The translations under genes were made by a program, and so were the position numbers. A stretch of DNA of 41,363 nucleotides from Oscillospiraceae bacterium (GTDB lineage: Bacteria > Bacillota > Clostridia > Oscillospirales > Oscillospiraceae), in contig JAEEZZ010000068.1 in assembly GCA_016292255.1 (NCBI GenBank), positions 1 through 41,363 on the forward strand. The letters are read 5' to 3'. This document shows positions 1 to 9,100 of the stretch, one piece after another. How positions within the stretch are numbered: position 1 is the stretch's first letter; every line of letters starts with the position of its first letter. The notes beneath the pieces were generated by a model that saw nothing but the letters and a program-made list of their open reading frames with translations, ran no database searches and had not been told where the DNA came from.

Positions 1-384
1 GTGGCCCGTGCGCTCCCGCAGGGCGATGACCTCCGCCAGGGTGTTCTCCGGGCGCAGGTTGGAATCGCTGCGGACGAAGCCCGCCTTGTGATCCTTGGCC
101 CGCTTGACCATGGCAGCCTCGTCCTCCACGGACTGAGAGCCGTAGATGAAGCTGACGCCGCCCTCCTTGGCAAGGGCCACAGCCAGCCGGTCGCCGGACA
201 CGGACTGCATGATAGCCGACACCAGGGGGATATTCAGGCTGATCGCCGGCTCCTCCCCCCGGCGATACTTCACCAGGGGCGTTTTCAGACTGACGTTGGC
301 CGGAATGCACTCCGCAGAGGAGTAGCCCGGGATCAGCAGATACTCGTTAAACGTGCGGGAGGGTTCGGAAATGAAGGTCGCCAT
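1..384 (-). CDS. guaB: IMP dehydrogenase, N-terminal part (cut by window edge)
   Basis: Only the first 128 codons are in the window; the rest lies beyond base 1. The product should oxidise IMP to XMP with NAD+, the first committed step to GMP, in the cytoplasm. The visible N-terminus ([20 protein letters not shown]) and the following stretch with [15 protein letters not shown] and [15 protein letters not shown] match the beginning of the IMPDH barrel, which leads into the CBS pair. The start at 384 is preceded by AAAGGAG at suitable spacing. It is the last visible gene of the purine operon, 23 bp after purL, so IMP made by the operon can be fed straight to the GMP branch. The active-site Cys loop is outside the window and cannot be checked. 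Confidence 0.9.
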   Translation of the reverse strand, partial: MATFISEPSRTFNEYLLIPGYSSAECIPANVSLKTPLVKYRRGEEPAISLNIPLVSAIMQSVSGDRLAVALAKEGGVSFIYGSQSVEDEAAMVKRAKDHKAGFVRSDSNLRPENTLAEVIALRERTGH

Positions 385-407
385 CGTATTTCTCCTTTCA
401 CGCAGCG

Positions 408-3400
408 TCACATGGATTTGAAGTAGGAAACAGCGGATTCAAACAGATGCGCGTCATAGTTGCCGGGAACATTCTTGTAAAGGCCTGCGCCTACCCGCTC
501 GGAATGGCCCATCTTGCCCAGGACTCTGCCGTCGGGAGAGGTGATGCCCTCGATGGACAGGACGGAGCCGTTGGGGTTGAAGCGAAGGTCGGAGCTGGGC
601 ACGCCGTTCAGATCCACATACTGGGTAGCGATCTGACCGTTCTGGATCAGCGCCTGCAGCTGGGTCTCCGAGGCGATGAAGCGGCCCTCGCCGTGGGAGA
701 TCGGCACGCTGACGATATCCCCTACCCGCAGCCGGGAGAACCAGGGGGACTGATTGGAGACGATGCGGGTCTGCACGATGCGGGACTGATGGCGGCCGAT
801 GGTATTGAAGGTCAGAGTGGGGCTGTCCTCGTCGGGCTCCACGATACGGCCATAGGGCACAAGGCCCAGCTTGACCAGGGCCTGGAAGCCGTTGCAGATG
901 CCCAGCATCAGACCGTCCCGATGCTCCAGCAGCTCCGTGACGCCCTCTTTGATCTCCCCGTTGCGGAAGAAGGCTGTGATGAACTTGCCGCTGCCGTCCG
1001 GCTCGTCGCCGCCGGAGAAGCCACCGGGAATGAAGACGATCTGGCTGTCCTTCAATGCCGCGGCAAAGCGATCCACGGAGCGGCGGATGCCGTCGGCGGA
1101 GAGGTTATTGACGATCAGGATCTCCGGCTTGGCACCGGCCTCCCGCACGGCTCTGGCGCTGTCATACTCGCAGTTGGTGCCGGGGAACACGGGGATCAGC
1201 ACCTTGGGCTCGATGCAGAGCACCGCAGGGGCGGGACGGCGGGTGGCTTCATAGCAGGGTGCGGGCCAGTGCTTGGCGCCGCGATCCATGCCGGTGGGAT
1301 AGACGGACTCCAGGCAGGCCTCCCAGCGGCGGCAGAGGGCGTCGCCGTCCACCGTCTCGCTGCCGAAGCAGAAGGCGTTCTCGGCGGTGACGCTGCCCAC
1401 CAAGGCCGCGTCCTCCAGGGGCTGCGCCGCCTCCACCAGGAAGGAGCCATACTGCTTATTCCGCAGCTCGGACAGGGCGAAGTCGGGGGCGAAGCGGAAG
1501 CCGAGGCCGTTGCCGAAGGCCATTTTCAGCACCGCCTCCAGCACGCCGCCGGGGCCCATGGCCCAGCAGGACAGCAGCTCTCCGGCCCGCTGGAGCTTGG
1601 TCAGACGGTCAAACAGGGCCAGCAGGGACGCGGGCTTGGGCAGACCGTTTTCGTCCCGCTCCGGGGCAAGGAGATACACGGAGCTTCCCGCCTGCTTGAA
1701 CTCGGGGGAAAGTATGTGCTGCGTCTGATCCGTGGTGACGGCAAAGCTCACCAGCGTGGGGGGCACGTCCAGCTTCTCAAAGCTGCCGGACATGGAATCC
1801 TTGCCGCCGATGGCTGCGATGCCCAGATCCATCTGGGCCCGGAATGCGCCCAGCAGCGCGGACAGGGGCTTGCCCCAGCGCTTGGGATCCCGGCCGGGTT
1901 TTTCGAAGTATTCCTGGAAGCTCAGATACACGTCCTCAAAGGACGCGCCGGAGGCCACCAGCTTGGAAACAGAGTCCACTACCGCCAGATAGGCGGCGTG
2001 ATAGGGGCTGCGCTCCGAGAGCCAGGGGTCGAAGCCGTAGGCCATGAGAGAACAGTCGTCGCTGTGGCCCTGCTCCATGGAGATCTTATGCACCATGGCC
2101 TGGATGGGGGTCAGCTGGCGTTTGCCGCCGAAGGGCATCAGCACAGTGCCCGCGCCGATGGTGGAGTCGAAGCGCTCGGAGAGGCCCCGATGGGAGCAGA
2201 GGTTCAGATCGTCCGCCACAGCCTCGCAGGCCGAACGGAAATCGGTGACAGCCACGGCGCTCTCCCGCTCCGGGCAGGAGGTTTCGATGGTGATATGCTT
2301 TTCCGCGCCGTTGGAGTCCAGGAATTCCCGGGAGATGTTCACGATCTGCTTGCCGTTCCAATCCATGACCAGGCGGGGGGATTCCGTCACCACGGCCACG
2401 GTGCAGGCCTGCAGGTTTTCTCCCTGGGCCAGGGCCAGGAAACGATCCGCATCCGCGGCGGCGACTACCACTGCCATACGCTCCTGGGATTCGGAGATGG
2501 CCAGCTCAGTGCCGTCCAGGCCCTCATACTTGCGGGGCACGGCGTTCAGGTCGATCCGCAGGCCGTCCGCCAGCTCGCCGATGGCGACGCTGACGCCGCC
2601 TGCGCCGAAGTCGTTGCAGCGCTTGATCAGCCGCGCAGCCTCGGGATTGCGGAACAGGCGCTGGAGCTTGCGCTCCTCCGGGGCGTTGCCCTTCTGCACC
2701 TCCGCGCCGCAGGTCTCCACGGAGTGGGAGGTGTGGGCCTTGGAGGAGCCGGTGGCGCCGCCGATGCCGTCACGGCCGGTGCTGCCGCCGATGAGGATGA
2801 CCACGTCGCCGGGGGTGGGACGCTCCCGCCGGACGTTGGCCTGGGGCGCGGCAGCAATAACCGCGCCGATCTCCATGCGCTTGGCGGCGTAGCCGGGATG
2901 GTAGAGCTCCTCCACCAGGCCGGTGGCAAGGCCGATCTGGTTGCCGTAGGAGGAATAGCCCGCAGCAGCCGTGGTCACCAGCTTCCGCTGGGGCAGCTTG
3001 CCGGGAATGGTCTCGGAGACGGGTGCCTTGGGATCCGCAGCGCCGGTGACGCGCATGGCCCCATAGACGTAGGCACGGCCGGACAGGGGGTCGCGGATCG
3101 CGCCGCCGATGCAGGTGGCCGCGCCGCCGAAGGGCTCGATCTCCGTGGGATGGTTGTGGGTCTCGTTTTTGAACAGCAGCAGCCAGGGCTCCTGCCTGCC
3201 GTCCACCTCCACGTTGATCTTCACGGTACAGGCGTTGATCTCCTCAGACTCGTCCAGCTTGTCCAGGCGGCCGGTCTTTTTGAGATAGCGGGCGGCGATG
3301 GTGGCCAGATCCATCAGGCAGGGGGGCTTGGTGCGGCCCAGGCGCATCCGCAGGGCCAGATAGTCCTCATAGGTCTTCTGGAGCTCCCCGTCCGCGAAGC

Positions 3401-4106
3401 TGGCCTGGTCAATGATGGTATGGAAGGTGGTATGACGGCAGTGGTCAGACCAATAGGTGTCGATCATCCGCAGCTCGGTGATAGTGGGGTCGCGGCCCTC
3501 GTCCCGGAAATAGCGCTGGCAGAAGGCCAGGTCGTCCTTATCCATGGCCAGACCCAGGCTGCCGATCATCTCCAGCAGCTCCGACTCGGTGCGCTCCCGG
3601 AAGCCCTCCAGGGTCTTCACCGTGGTGGGGATGTCGTAGGCGATGCGAAGGGTCTCCGGCAGGGCCAGAGAAGCCTCCCGCGCCTCCACCGGGTTGATGA
3701 CGTAGCGCTTGATCTTGGACACGTCCTCCACGGTGAGCTCGCCGTAGAGGGCATAGACCTTGGCGGAGCGGATCAGAGGCCGCTCCGACCGAAACATCAG
3801 CTGGACGCACTGGGCGGCAGAGTCCGCCCGCTGGTCAAACTGGCCGGGAAGATACTCCACGGCAAAGACCGCGTCCGCCTCGGAGAGCTCGGGGTTTTCG
3901 CAGGCGATATCCACCTGGGGCTCCGAGAAAACCGTGGGGATGGCGGCGCGGAAACGCTCGAGGCTGATCTCCTCGGCGTCGTAGCGGTTCAGGATCCGCA
4001 GGCTGCGAAGGCTCCGGACGCCGAGGAAATCCGTCAGCTCCCGGCAGAGCGTCTCCGCCTCCTGTGCATAGGCCGCTTTCTTCTCTACAAAAACACGATA
4101 GACCAT
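408..4106 (-). CDS. purL: Phosphoribosylformylglycinamidine synthase, single-chain large form
   Basis: A 1232-residue enzyme converting FGAR, glutamine and ATP to FGAM, the fourth step of purine synthesis. It is the long single-chain form, with synthetase and glutaminase in one polypeptide, rather than the PurS/PurL/PurQ complex. The synthetase part shows [15 protein letters not shown] and [21 protein letters not shown]. The C-terminal class I amidotransferase begins at about residue 960 ([13 protein letters not shown]) and has its nucleophile in GICNGFQ (C1071) with H1138 and E1140 in SHGEGRF, so its glutaminase looks intact, unlike that of PurF in this operon. I chose ATG 4106, which leaves 7 bp after the purD stop. 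The frame is open to 4175, but that start would overlap purD. The GGAGG lies 12 bp upstream, somewhat far. Confidence 0.95.
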   Translation of the reverse strand: MVYRVFVEKKAAYAQEAETLCRELTDFLGVRSLRSLRILNRYDAEEISLERFRAAIPTVFSEPQVDIACENPELSEADAVFAVEYLPGQFDQRADSAAQCVQLMFRSERPLIRSAKVYALYGELTVEDVSKIKRYVINPVEAREASLALPETLRIAYDIPTTVKTLEGFRERTESELLEMIGSLGLAMDKDDLAFCQRYFRDEGRDPTITELRMIDTYWSDHCRHTTFHTIIDQASFADGELQKTYEDYLALRMRLGRTKPPCLMDLATIAARYLKKTGRLDKLDESEEINACTVKINVEVDGRQEPWLLLFKNETHNHPTEIEPFGGAATCIGGAIRDPLSGRAYVYGAMRVTGAADPKAPVSETIPGKLPQRKLVTTAAAGYSSYGNQIGLATGLVEELYHPGYAAKRMEIGAVIAAAPQANVRRERPTPGDVVILIGGSTGRDGIGGATGSSKAHTSHSVETCGAEVQKGNAPEERKLQRLFRNPEAARLIKRCNDFGAGGVSVAIGELADGLRIDLNAVPRKYEGLDGTELAISESQERMAVVVAAADADRFLALAQGENLQACTVAVVTESPRLVMDWNGKQIVNISREFLDSNGAEKHITIETSCPERESAVAVTDFRSACEAVADDLNLCSHRGLSERFDSTIGAGTVLMPFGGKRQLTPIQAMVHKISMEQGHSDDCSLMAYGFDPWLSERSPYHAAYLAVVDSVSKLVASGASFEDVYLSFQEYFEKPGRDPKRWGKPLSALLGAFRAQMDLGIAAIGGKDSMSGSFEKLDVPPTLVSFAVTTDQTQHILSPEFKQAGSSVYLLAPERDENGLPKPASLLALFDRLTKLQRAGELLSCWAMGPGGVLEAVLKMAFGNGLGFRFAPDFALSELRNKQYGSFLVEAAQPLEDAALVGSVTAENAFCFGSETVDGDALCRRWEACLESVYPTGMDRGAKHWPAPCYEATRRPAPAVLCIEPKVLIPVFPGTNCEYDSARAVREAGAKPEILIVNNLSADGIRRSVDRFAAALKDSQIVFIPGGFSGGDEPDGSGKFITAFFRNGEIKEGVTELLEHRDGLMLGICNGFQALVKLGLVPYGRIVEPDEDSPTLTFNTIGRHQSRIVQTRIVSNQSPWFSRLRVGDIVSVPISHGEGRFIASETQLQALIQNGQIATQYVDLNGVPSSDLRFNPNGSVLSIEGITSPDGRVLGKMGHSERVGAGLYKNVPGNYDAHLFESAVSYFKSM

Positions 4107-4113
4107 CAGAACT

Positions 4114-5382
4114 TCAGACCTCCTTTGCCGCAAGGGCTCTTGCGCCGATGTCCCGGCGATAGTAAGCATTGTCAAAATGGACGTTTTTCACCGCTTCGTA
4201 GGCCCGATCCAGGGCCTCGGGAAGGGTCTTGCCCAGGGCGGTCACGCCCAGGACGCGGCCGCCCGCGGTGATGAGGCCGCCGTCCTTCTCCTTGGCTCCG
4301 GCCACGAAGACCTGGGCGTCCAGCTCTGCGGGGACGGTGATGGGATAACCCTTCTCGTAGGCGCCGGGGTAGCCCTTGGAGGCCATGATGACGCAGGCGG
4401 CAGAATCCCCGGAGAACTCCACGGGGCATTCGGCAAGGCGCTCGTCGGTGACGGCGCGCATCACGGTGAACAGATCCGTTTTCAGCAGCGGCAGCACCAC
4501 CTGGGTCTCCGGATCGCCGAAGCGGCAGTTATACTCAATGACTTTGGGGCCGTCCTTGGTGAGCATCAGGCCGAAGTAGAGGCAGCCCTTGAAGGGTCGT
4601 CCCTCCCGGGCCATGGCCCGGACGGTGGGCAGGAAGATGGTATCCATGCAGCGCTTGGCCACAGCCGGGGTATAGAAGGGATTCGGGGCAACGGTGCCCA
4701 TTCCGCCGGTGTTGGGGCCGATATCCCCCTCCCCTGCCCGCTTGTGATCCATGGAGGACACCATGGGCACGACGGTCTTGCCGTCGGTGAAGGACAGAAC
4801 GGAGATCTCCGGGCCCTCCAGGTATTCCTCGATCACCACGCACTCGCCGCTCTTGCCGAAGCGCTTCTGCTCCATCATGGAGCGGACAGCCTCCTCCGCC
4901 TCGGGCAGGGTCTGGGCAATGATGACGCCCTTGCCCAGGGCCAGGCCGTCCGCCTTGATAACGATGGGCATGGACGCCTGCTGCAGGTAGGCCAGGGCCT
5001 CATCCAGCAGGTGGAAGCACGCATATTGGGCCGTGGGGATGCCGTAGCGCTTCATCAGATCCTTGGCAAAGGCCTTGCTGGCTTCGATCACGGCGGCATT
5101 CTTCCGGGGGCCGAAGCAATCCACGCCGATGGCCTCCAGCCGATCTACCGCGCCCAGGGCAAGGGGATCATCCGGGGCCACCACGGCATAGTCGATTTTG
5201 TGCTCCAGGGCAAAGGAGACGATGCCGTCCAGATCCGTGGCGGTAATGGGGACGCACACCGCGTCACGGGCAATGCCGCCGTTGCCGGGCAGACAGTAAA
5301 GCTCCGTAATGGACTTGTTTTCTTTCAGCTTTTTCACGATGGCGTGCTCACGCCCGCCTCCGCCGATGACCATTACTCTCAT
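4114..5382 (-). CDS. purD: Phosphoribosylamine-glycine ligase (GAR synthetase)
   Basis: This is a 422-residue ATP-grasp enzyme joining phosphoribosylamine and glycine to give GAR, the second step of purine synthesis. The N-terminus MRVMVIGGGGREHAI is the PurD signature. The ATP-grasp body shows PIVIKADGLALGKGVI, GDIGPNTGGMGTVAPNPF and YNCRFGDPETQVVLPLL. Length is normal for the family. ATG 5382 follows TAGGAG at about 7 bp. It is separated from the AICAR transformylase gene upstream by 116 bp holding a long AT-rich inverted repeat, and from purL by only 7 bp. The product PRA of PurF is unstable, so co-expression with purF makes sense. Confidence 0.96.
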   Translation of the reverse strand: MRVMVIGGGGREHAIVKKLKENKSITELYCLPGNGGIARDAVCVPITATDLDGIVSFALEHKIDYAVVAPDDPLALGAVDRLEAIGVDCFGPRKNAAVIEASKAFAKDLMKRYGIPTAQYACFHLLDEALAYLQQASMPIVIKADGLALGKGVIIAQTLPEAEEAVRSMMEQKRFGKSGECVVIEEYLEGPEISVLSFTDGKTVVPMVSSMDHKRAGEGDIGPNTGGMGTVAPNPFYTPAVAKRCMDTIFLPTVRAMAREGRPFKGCLYFGLMLTKDGPKVIEYNCRFGDPETQVVLPLLKTDLFTVMRAVTDERLAECPVEFSGDSAACVIMASKGYPGAYEKGYPITVPAELDAQVFVAGAKEKDGGLITAGGRVLGVTALGKTLPEALDRAYEAVKNVHFDNAYYRRDIGARALAAKEV

Positions 5383-5408
5383 ATTGTAACTCCTATATGT
5401 CGGTCGAA

Positions 5409-5478
5409 GTAATAGGTAATAGGTAATAAGTATTGCGAACGTCGTACGTTTTTACTTATTACTTGTTACTTATTACTT
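5409..5478. repeat. Long AT-rich inverted repeat inside the purine operon
   Basis: The left arm (5409-5432) is built of GGTAATA-like units and the right arm (5453-5478) of TTACTTATTACTTG-like units. They are imperfect reverse complements around a 20-bp centre containing CGTACG. In the operon RNA it would form a stem of about 24 bp between the AICAR transformylase gene and purD. A single arm of the same sequence (AATAGGTAATAAGTAAG) recurs at about 26307-26325, so it is a dispersed element. There is no clear T-tract, so I do not call it a terminator. Confidence 0.6.
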
Positions 5479-5498
5479 GTCAGTTGTTTCCTGCTCTG

Positions 5499-6683
5499 TC
5501 AATGGTGGAACAATCTCATGCCGGTAAATGCCATGACCATATCGTGCCGGTTGCAGCAGTCGATCACGGCGTCGTCCCGGATGGAGCCGCCGGGCTCCGC
5601 GATATAGCGGACGCCGGAGCGGAAGGCCCGCTCGATGTTGTCAAAGAAGGGGAAGAAGGCGTCGGAGCCCAGGGCCACGTCCCTGCAGCTGTCCAGCCAG
5701 GCCCGCTGCTCCTCCCGGGTGAAGGGCTCGGGCTGCCGGGTAAAGCAGCGCTGCCACACGCCGTCGGCGCAGACGTCCTCCTCGTTCTGGTTGATATAGC
5801 TGTCGATGACGTTGTCCCGATCCGGGCGGCCCAGGTCGGGCCGGAAGGGCAGATCCAGCACCTTGTCGCACTGGCGCAGGAACCAGGTGTCCGCCTTGGA
5901 GCCCGCCAGACGGGTGCAGTGGATCCGGGACTGCTGGCCCGCGCCCACGCCGATGGCCTGGCCGTCATAGGCAAAGCAGACGGAATTGGACTGGGTATAT
6001 TTCAGCGTGATCAGAGAAACGATCAGATCTCTGGCCGCGCTTTCGGGCAGCTCTTTGTTGGCCGTGACGATGTTGTTCAGCAGGGCCCGGTCGATCTTGA
6101 AGTTGTTTCTGCCCTGCTGGAAGGTGACGCCGAAGACCTGCTTATGCTCCTGCTCGGCAGGGACGTAGGCAGGATCGATCCGGATCACGTTGTAGCCGCC
6201 CTTGCGCTTGGTCTTCAGGATCTCCAGGGCCTCCGGGGTGTAGCCCGGGGCGATGACGCCGTCGGAGACCTCCCGCTTAATGAGAGAGGCAGTCAGCGCG
6301 TCGCATTCGTCGGAGAGGGCCACCCAGTCGCCGAAGGAGCACATCCGGTCGGTGCCTCTGGCTCTGGCATAGGCGCAGGCCAGGGGGTTCTCATCCAGAC
6401 CCGTCACGTCGTCCACGAAGCAGGCCCGCTTCAGCCGCTGGCTCAGAGGCAGGCCCACAGCGGCGGAGGTGGGGCTGACGTGCTTGAAGGAAGCGGCTGC
6501 GGGCAGGCCCAGGGCCTCCCGGAGCTCCTTGACCAGCTGCCAGGAGTTCAGCGCGTCCAGGAAATTGATATAGCCGGGGCGGCCGTTCAGGATCTCCACC
6601 GGGAGCTCCGAGCCGTCCTCCATATAGATCTTTGCAGGCTTCTGATTGGGGTTGCAGCCGTATTTCAGTTCGTATTCTTTCAT
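5499..6683 (-). CDS. purH: Stand-alone AICAR transformylase (PurH C-terminal domain only)
   Basis: A 394-residue protein corresponding to the formyltransferase half of bifunctional PurH; the N-terminal IMP cyclohydrolase half is absent. It transfers a formyl group from 10-formyl-THF to AICAR to give FAICAR. Hallmarks are SFKHVSPTSAAVG (the KH pair), FAYDGQAIGVGAGQQSRIHC, and the C-terminal SDAFFPFFDNIERA and EPGGSIRDDAVI stretches ending in FTGMRLFHH. ATG 6683 is chosen because it has GAGGGTG upstream and avoids overlap with the preceding gene; the frame is open to 6698. The missing ring-closing step is supplied by the adjacent purO-type gene 11 bp upstream. Stand-alone versions have also been called purV in the literature as I recall it. 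Confidence 0.92.
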   Translation of the reverse strand: MKEYELKYGCNPNQKPAKIYMEDGSELPVEILNGRPGYINFLDALNSWQLVKELREALGLPAAASFKHVSPTSAAVGLPLSQRLKRACFVDDVTGLDENPLACAYARARGTDRMCSFGDWVALSDECDALTASLIKREVSDGVIAPGYTPEALEILKTKRKGGYNVIRIDPAYVPAEQEHKQVFGVTFQQGRNNFKIDRALLNNIVTANKELPESAARDLIVSLITLKYTQSNSVCFAYDGQAIGVGAGQQSRIHCTRLAGSKADTWFLRQCDKVLDLPFRPDLGRPDRDNVIDSYINQNEEDVCADGVWQRCFTRQPEPFTREEQRAWLDSCRDVALGSDAFFPFFDNIERAFRSGVRYIAEPGGSIRDDAVIDCCNRHDMVMAFTGMRLFHH

Positions 6684-6694
6684 TCTGAACACCC

Positions 6695-7414
6695 TCACTT
6701 GTTTTTGTTGACGAGTCTTTCCGTCAGCTTCCCGGTGTGCAGGTCGGTGAAGCGGACGTAGAGGGAGATCTTGTTGTTTGCGTCCAGATTCTCCCAGAGC
6801 TCGGCGGTAAGGGCGTCGATATCGCTGCCCAGGCAGATGCGCTCCGGCTCCCCCTGGAAGGTGGGGATGGGGCTGCCGTCGCAGACGTAGGTGTGGATAA
6901 AGTGGCCCAGGCCGGGCTTGGCAGGATAGGAGAAGGTATAGCGGGCGCAGTCGCTGCCCACTGCGTCGATGCTCTTGAGAATGCTCATCTCATAGCGGGG
7001 GCGCGCCGCGTCCAGAGTCAGCAGGCCGCTGATCCGGGGGGTGAAGTTGGGCCCGTCCGGCTCGAAGCAGCGCTGCTCCAGGGCCTCGGAGAAGGACTTT
7101 CCGACGACAAGGCCCTCATAGACCGTGTCGGTCTGGTCGCCGTTGGTGACGATCAGCTGATCCTTATACTGCCGAACGGCGGCATAGATGATCAGGCTGG
7201 GATCCTCCACCTTGGAGACGTCGAAGGGCTCGGTGAAGAGCTCGCCGCCGCGGAGGGTGAACACCCGGTTGCGGGAGTTCTCACTGCGGCCCATGATGAA
7301 ATAGGCGGCAACGGCATTGGCGCCGTCCTCGGTGAGCCCCAGGACGATGCCGCGGCCGGGATAGCTGTTTCCTTTGATCCGATGGGAGATCGGAAGCGAT
7401 TCGTAAATATTCAT
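6695..7414 (-). CDS. purO: IMP cyclohydrolase, PurO-like family
   Basis: This 239-residue protein resembles the archaeal-type PurO/IMP_cyclohyd family (Pfam PF07826) rather than the MGS-like cyclohydrolase domain of PurH. It would close the ring of FAICAR to IMP, the last step of the pathway. Visible family features are the N-terminal SYPGRGIVLGLTEDG and YFIMGRSENSRNRVF, then GPNFTPRISGLL. ATG 7414 follows GAGGAG at about 6 bp; the open frame extends 8 codons further but without a better site. It lies between purN and the stand-alone AICAR transformylase, exactly where the missing activity is needed. The family assignment is from recognition of motifs, not from a search. Confidence 0.85.
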   Translation of the reverse strand: MNIYESLPISHRIKGNSYPGRGIVLGLTEDGANAVAAYFIMGRSENSRNRVFTLRGGELFTEPFDVSKVEDPSLIIYAAVRQYKDQLIVTNGDQTDTVYEGLVVGKSFSEALEQRCFEPDGPNFTPRISGLLTLDAARPRYEMSILKSIDAVGSDCARYTFSYPAKPGLGHFIHTYVCDGSPIPTFQGEPERICLGSDIDALTAELWENLDANNKISLYVRFTDLHTGKLTERLVNKNK

Positions 7415-7438
7415 CGTTTCTCCTCTTTGCTTAAGCAT

Positions 7439-8059
7439 TCAGCATTTTTCGTTCAACCGTTCCGCTGCGATCTGCTGGATCGCCTGGGGCAGGAGGATCC
7501 ATTCCGCCTGCTCCATGACCCGCCTTTGCAGGATCTGGGGGGTGTCGCCCGGAAGCACCGGGACTGCCTTTTGCAGCAGGATCTCTCCCCCGTCCGGGAT
7601 CTCGTTGACGTAGTGGACCGTTGCGCCGGTGACCTTGACCCCCCGTGCCAGGGCGGCCTCATGGGCCTGCAGGCCGTAGTAGCCCTTGCCGCAGAAGGCA
7701 GGGATCAGGGAAGGATGGATGTTGATGATCCTTCTCTCATAGCGCCGGGTAAAGTCGGCGGAGAGGATGGTCAGGAAGCCGGCCAGGACGATCAGATCCA
7801 CGGAGGACTCCTCCAGCGCCTTTGCCAGCGCCGCCTCAAAGGCCCCCTGGCCGCCCAGCTCCTTCTTGGAGAGGGTCACAGAGGGGATGCCCGCCAGACG
7901 TGCCCGCTCCAGGGCGAAGGCCCCGGGCTGGCTGGAGACCACCAGGACGATCTCCGCGTTTTGGATCACGGTCCCTCTGGCGTCCAGGATGGCCTGGAGA
8001 TTGGTGCCGCCTCCGGAGACCAGGACCGCCACCCGGAGCTTCCCGGGCCGGTTCAGCAT
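7439..8059 (-). CDS. purN: GAR transformylase (folate-dependent)
   Basis: A 206-residue phosphoribosylglycinamide formyltransferase, transferring formyl from 10-formyl-THF to GAR (third step). The N-terminal motif [17 protein letters not shown] binds the phosphate of [21 protein letters not shown] holds the catalytic N-x-H, and [16 protein letters not shown] carries the conserved Asp. Start ATG 8059 overlaps the end of purM by 7 bases and has GGAGG 8 bp upstream, so translation is probably coupled. An upstream extension of the frame to 8173 lies wholly within purM and is not used. The alternative formate-dependent PurT is not in the window. Confidence 0.95.
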   Translation of the reverse strand: MLNRPGKLRVAVLVSGGGTNLQAILDARGTVIQNAEIVLVVSSQPGAFALERARLAGIPSVTLSKKELGGQGAFEAALAKALEESSVDLIVLAGFLTILSADFTRRYERRIINIHPSLIPAFCGKGYYGLQAHEAALARGVKVTGATVHYVNEIPDGGEILLQKAVPVLPGDTPQILQRRVMEQAEWILLPQAIQQIAAERLNEKC

Positions 8060-9096
8060 AGCTCGATCCTCCGCTCGCCGGGGACGATCTCGCCCAGCAG
8101 GTAGGCGTCCTCGCCCTGGTCGTGCAGGATGGACAGGGCCGTCTCGGCGTCGGCGGAGGATACGGTCAGGCACATACCGACGCCCATGTTGAAGGTGTTG
8201 AACATATCCCGTCTGGTAATCTTGCCGGTCTCGGCGATCAGATCGAAGATGGGCAGCACCCGCACGTCGGCCTCGCGGATCTTGGCGCAGAGGCCCTCGG
8301 GGATCATGCGGGGAATATTCTCATAGAAGCCGCCGCCGGTGATATGGCTGACGCCCTTGACGCGGACGCGCTCCATCACCGCCAGCACGGGCTTGACGTA
8401 GATCTTGGTGGGGGTCAGCAGGGTCTCCCCCAGGGAGCGGCCGCCCAGGGCAGCCACGGGGGCGCGGAGATCCGCGTGCTCCACGTCGAAGACCTTGCGA
8501 ACCAGGGAGAAGCCGTTGGAGTGGACGCCGCTGGAGGGCAGGGCGATCAGCACGTCGCCGGGCTTCATCTCGGCGTTGTTCAGGATCCTGGTCTTTTCCA
8601 CCGCGCCCACGGAGAAGCCGGCCAGGTCGTATTCGTCCACGGGATAGAAGCCGGGCATCTCGGCGGTCTCGCCGCCGATCAGCGCGCTGCCCGCCTGGAC
8701 GCAGCCGTCGCAGACGCCCTTGACGATCTGCTCGATCCGCTCCGGGATATTCTTGCCGCAGGCGATGTAGTCCAGGAAGAACAGAGGCTTCGCGCCGCAG
8801 CAGATCACGTCGTTGACGCACATGGCCACGCAGTCGATGCCCACGGTGTCGTGCTTGTCCATCAGGAAGGCGATCTTCAGCTTGGTGCCCACGCCGTCGG
8901 TGCCGGAGACCAGGACAGGATGCTGCATTCCGGTCAGATCCAGCTCAAACAGGCCGCCAAAGCCGCCCACGTCGGAGCAGACCCCGGCCGTCATGGTGGC
9001 GGCGATATGGCGCTTCATCAACTCGACCGCACGGTAGCCGGCGGTAATATCCACGCCGGCTGCTGCGTAGGCCTCAGATTTGGAAAACTCGTTCAT
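8053..9096 (-). CDS. purM: AIR synthetase
   Basis: A 347-residue phosphoribosylformylglycinamidine cyclo-ligase, which closes the imidazole ring of FGAM to AIR using ATP. Family motifs include [51 protein letters not shown] and [15 protein letters not shown], with the C-terminal [11 protein letters not shown]. Length is normal. ATG 9096 follows AAAGGAA; a second ATG just upstream is out of frame. It sits 4 bp after purF and overlaps purN by 7 bases, so purF, purM and purN form a tight translation block. Confidence 0.96.
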   Translation of the reverse strand: MNEFSKSEAYAAAGVDITAGYRAVELMKRHIAATMTAGVCSDVGGFGGLFELDLTGMQHPVLVSGTDGVGTKLKIAFLMDKHDTVGIDCVAMCVNDVICCGAKPLFFLDYIACGKNIPERIEQIVKGVCDGCVQAGSALIGGETAEMPGFYPVDEYDLAGFSVGAVEKTRILNNAEMKPGDVLIALPSSGVHSNGFSLVRKVFDVEHADLRAPVAALGGRSLGETLLTPTKIYVKPVLAVMERVRVKGVSHITGGGFYENIPRMIPEGLCAKIREADVRVLPIFDLIAETGKITRRDMFNTFNMGVGMCLTVSSADAETALSILHDQGEDAYLLGEIVPGERRIELC

Positions 9097-9100
9097 AGCA

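Noticed and set aside
4107-4175. A longer N-terminus for PurL
   Set aside because: It would overlap the end of purD by 62 bases, and the extra residues do not resemble PurL.
447-4271. A plus-strand frame open for 1274 codons opposite purL
   Set aside because: Antisense shadow; purL on the other strand has clear motifs, a ribosome binding site and operon context.
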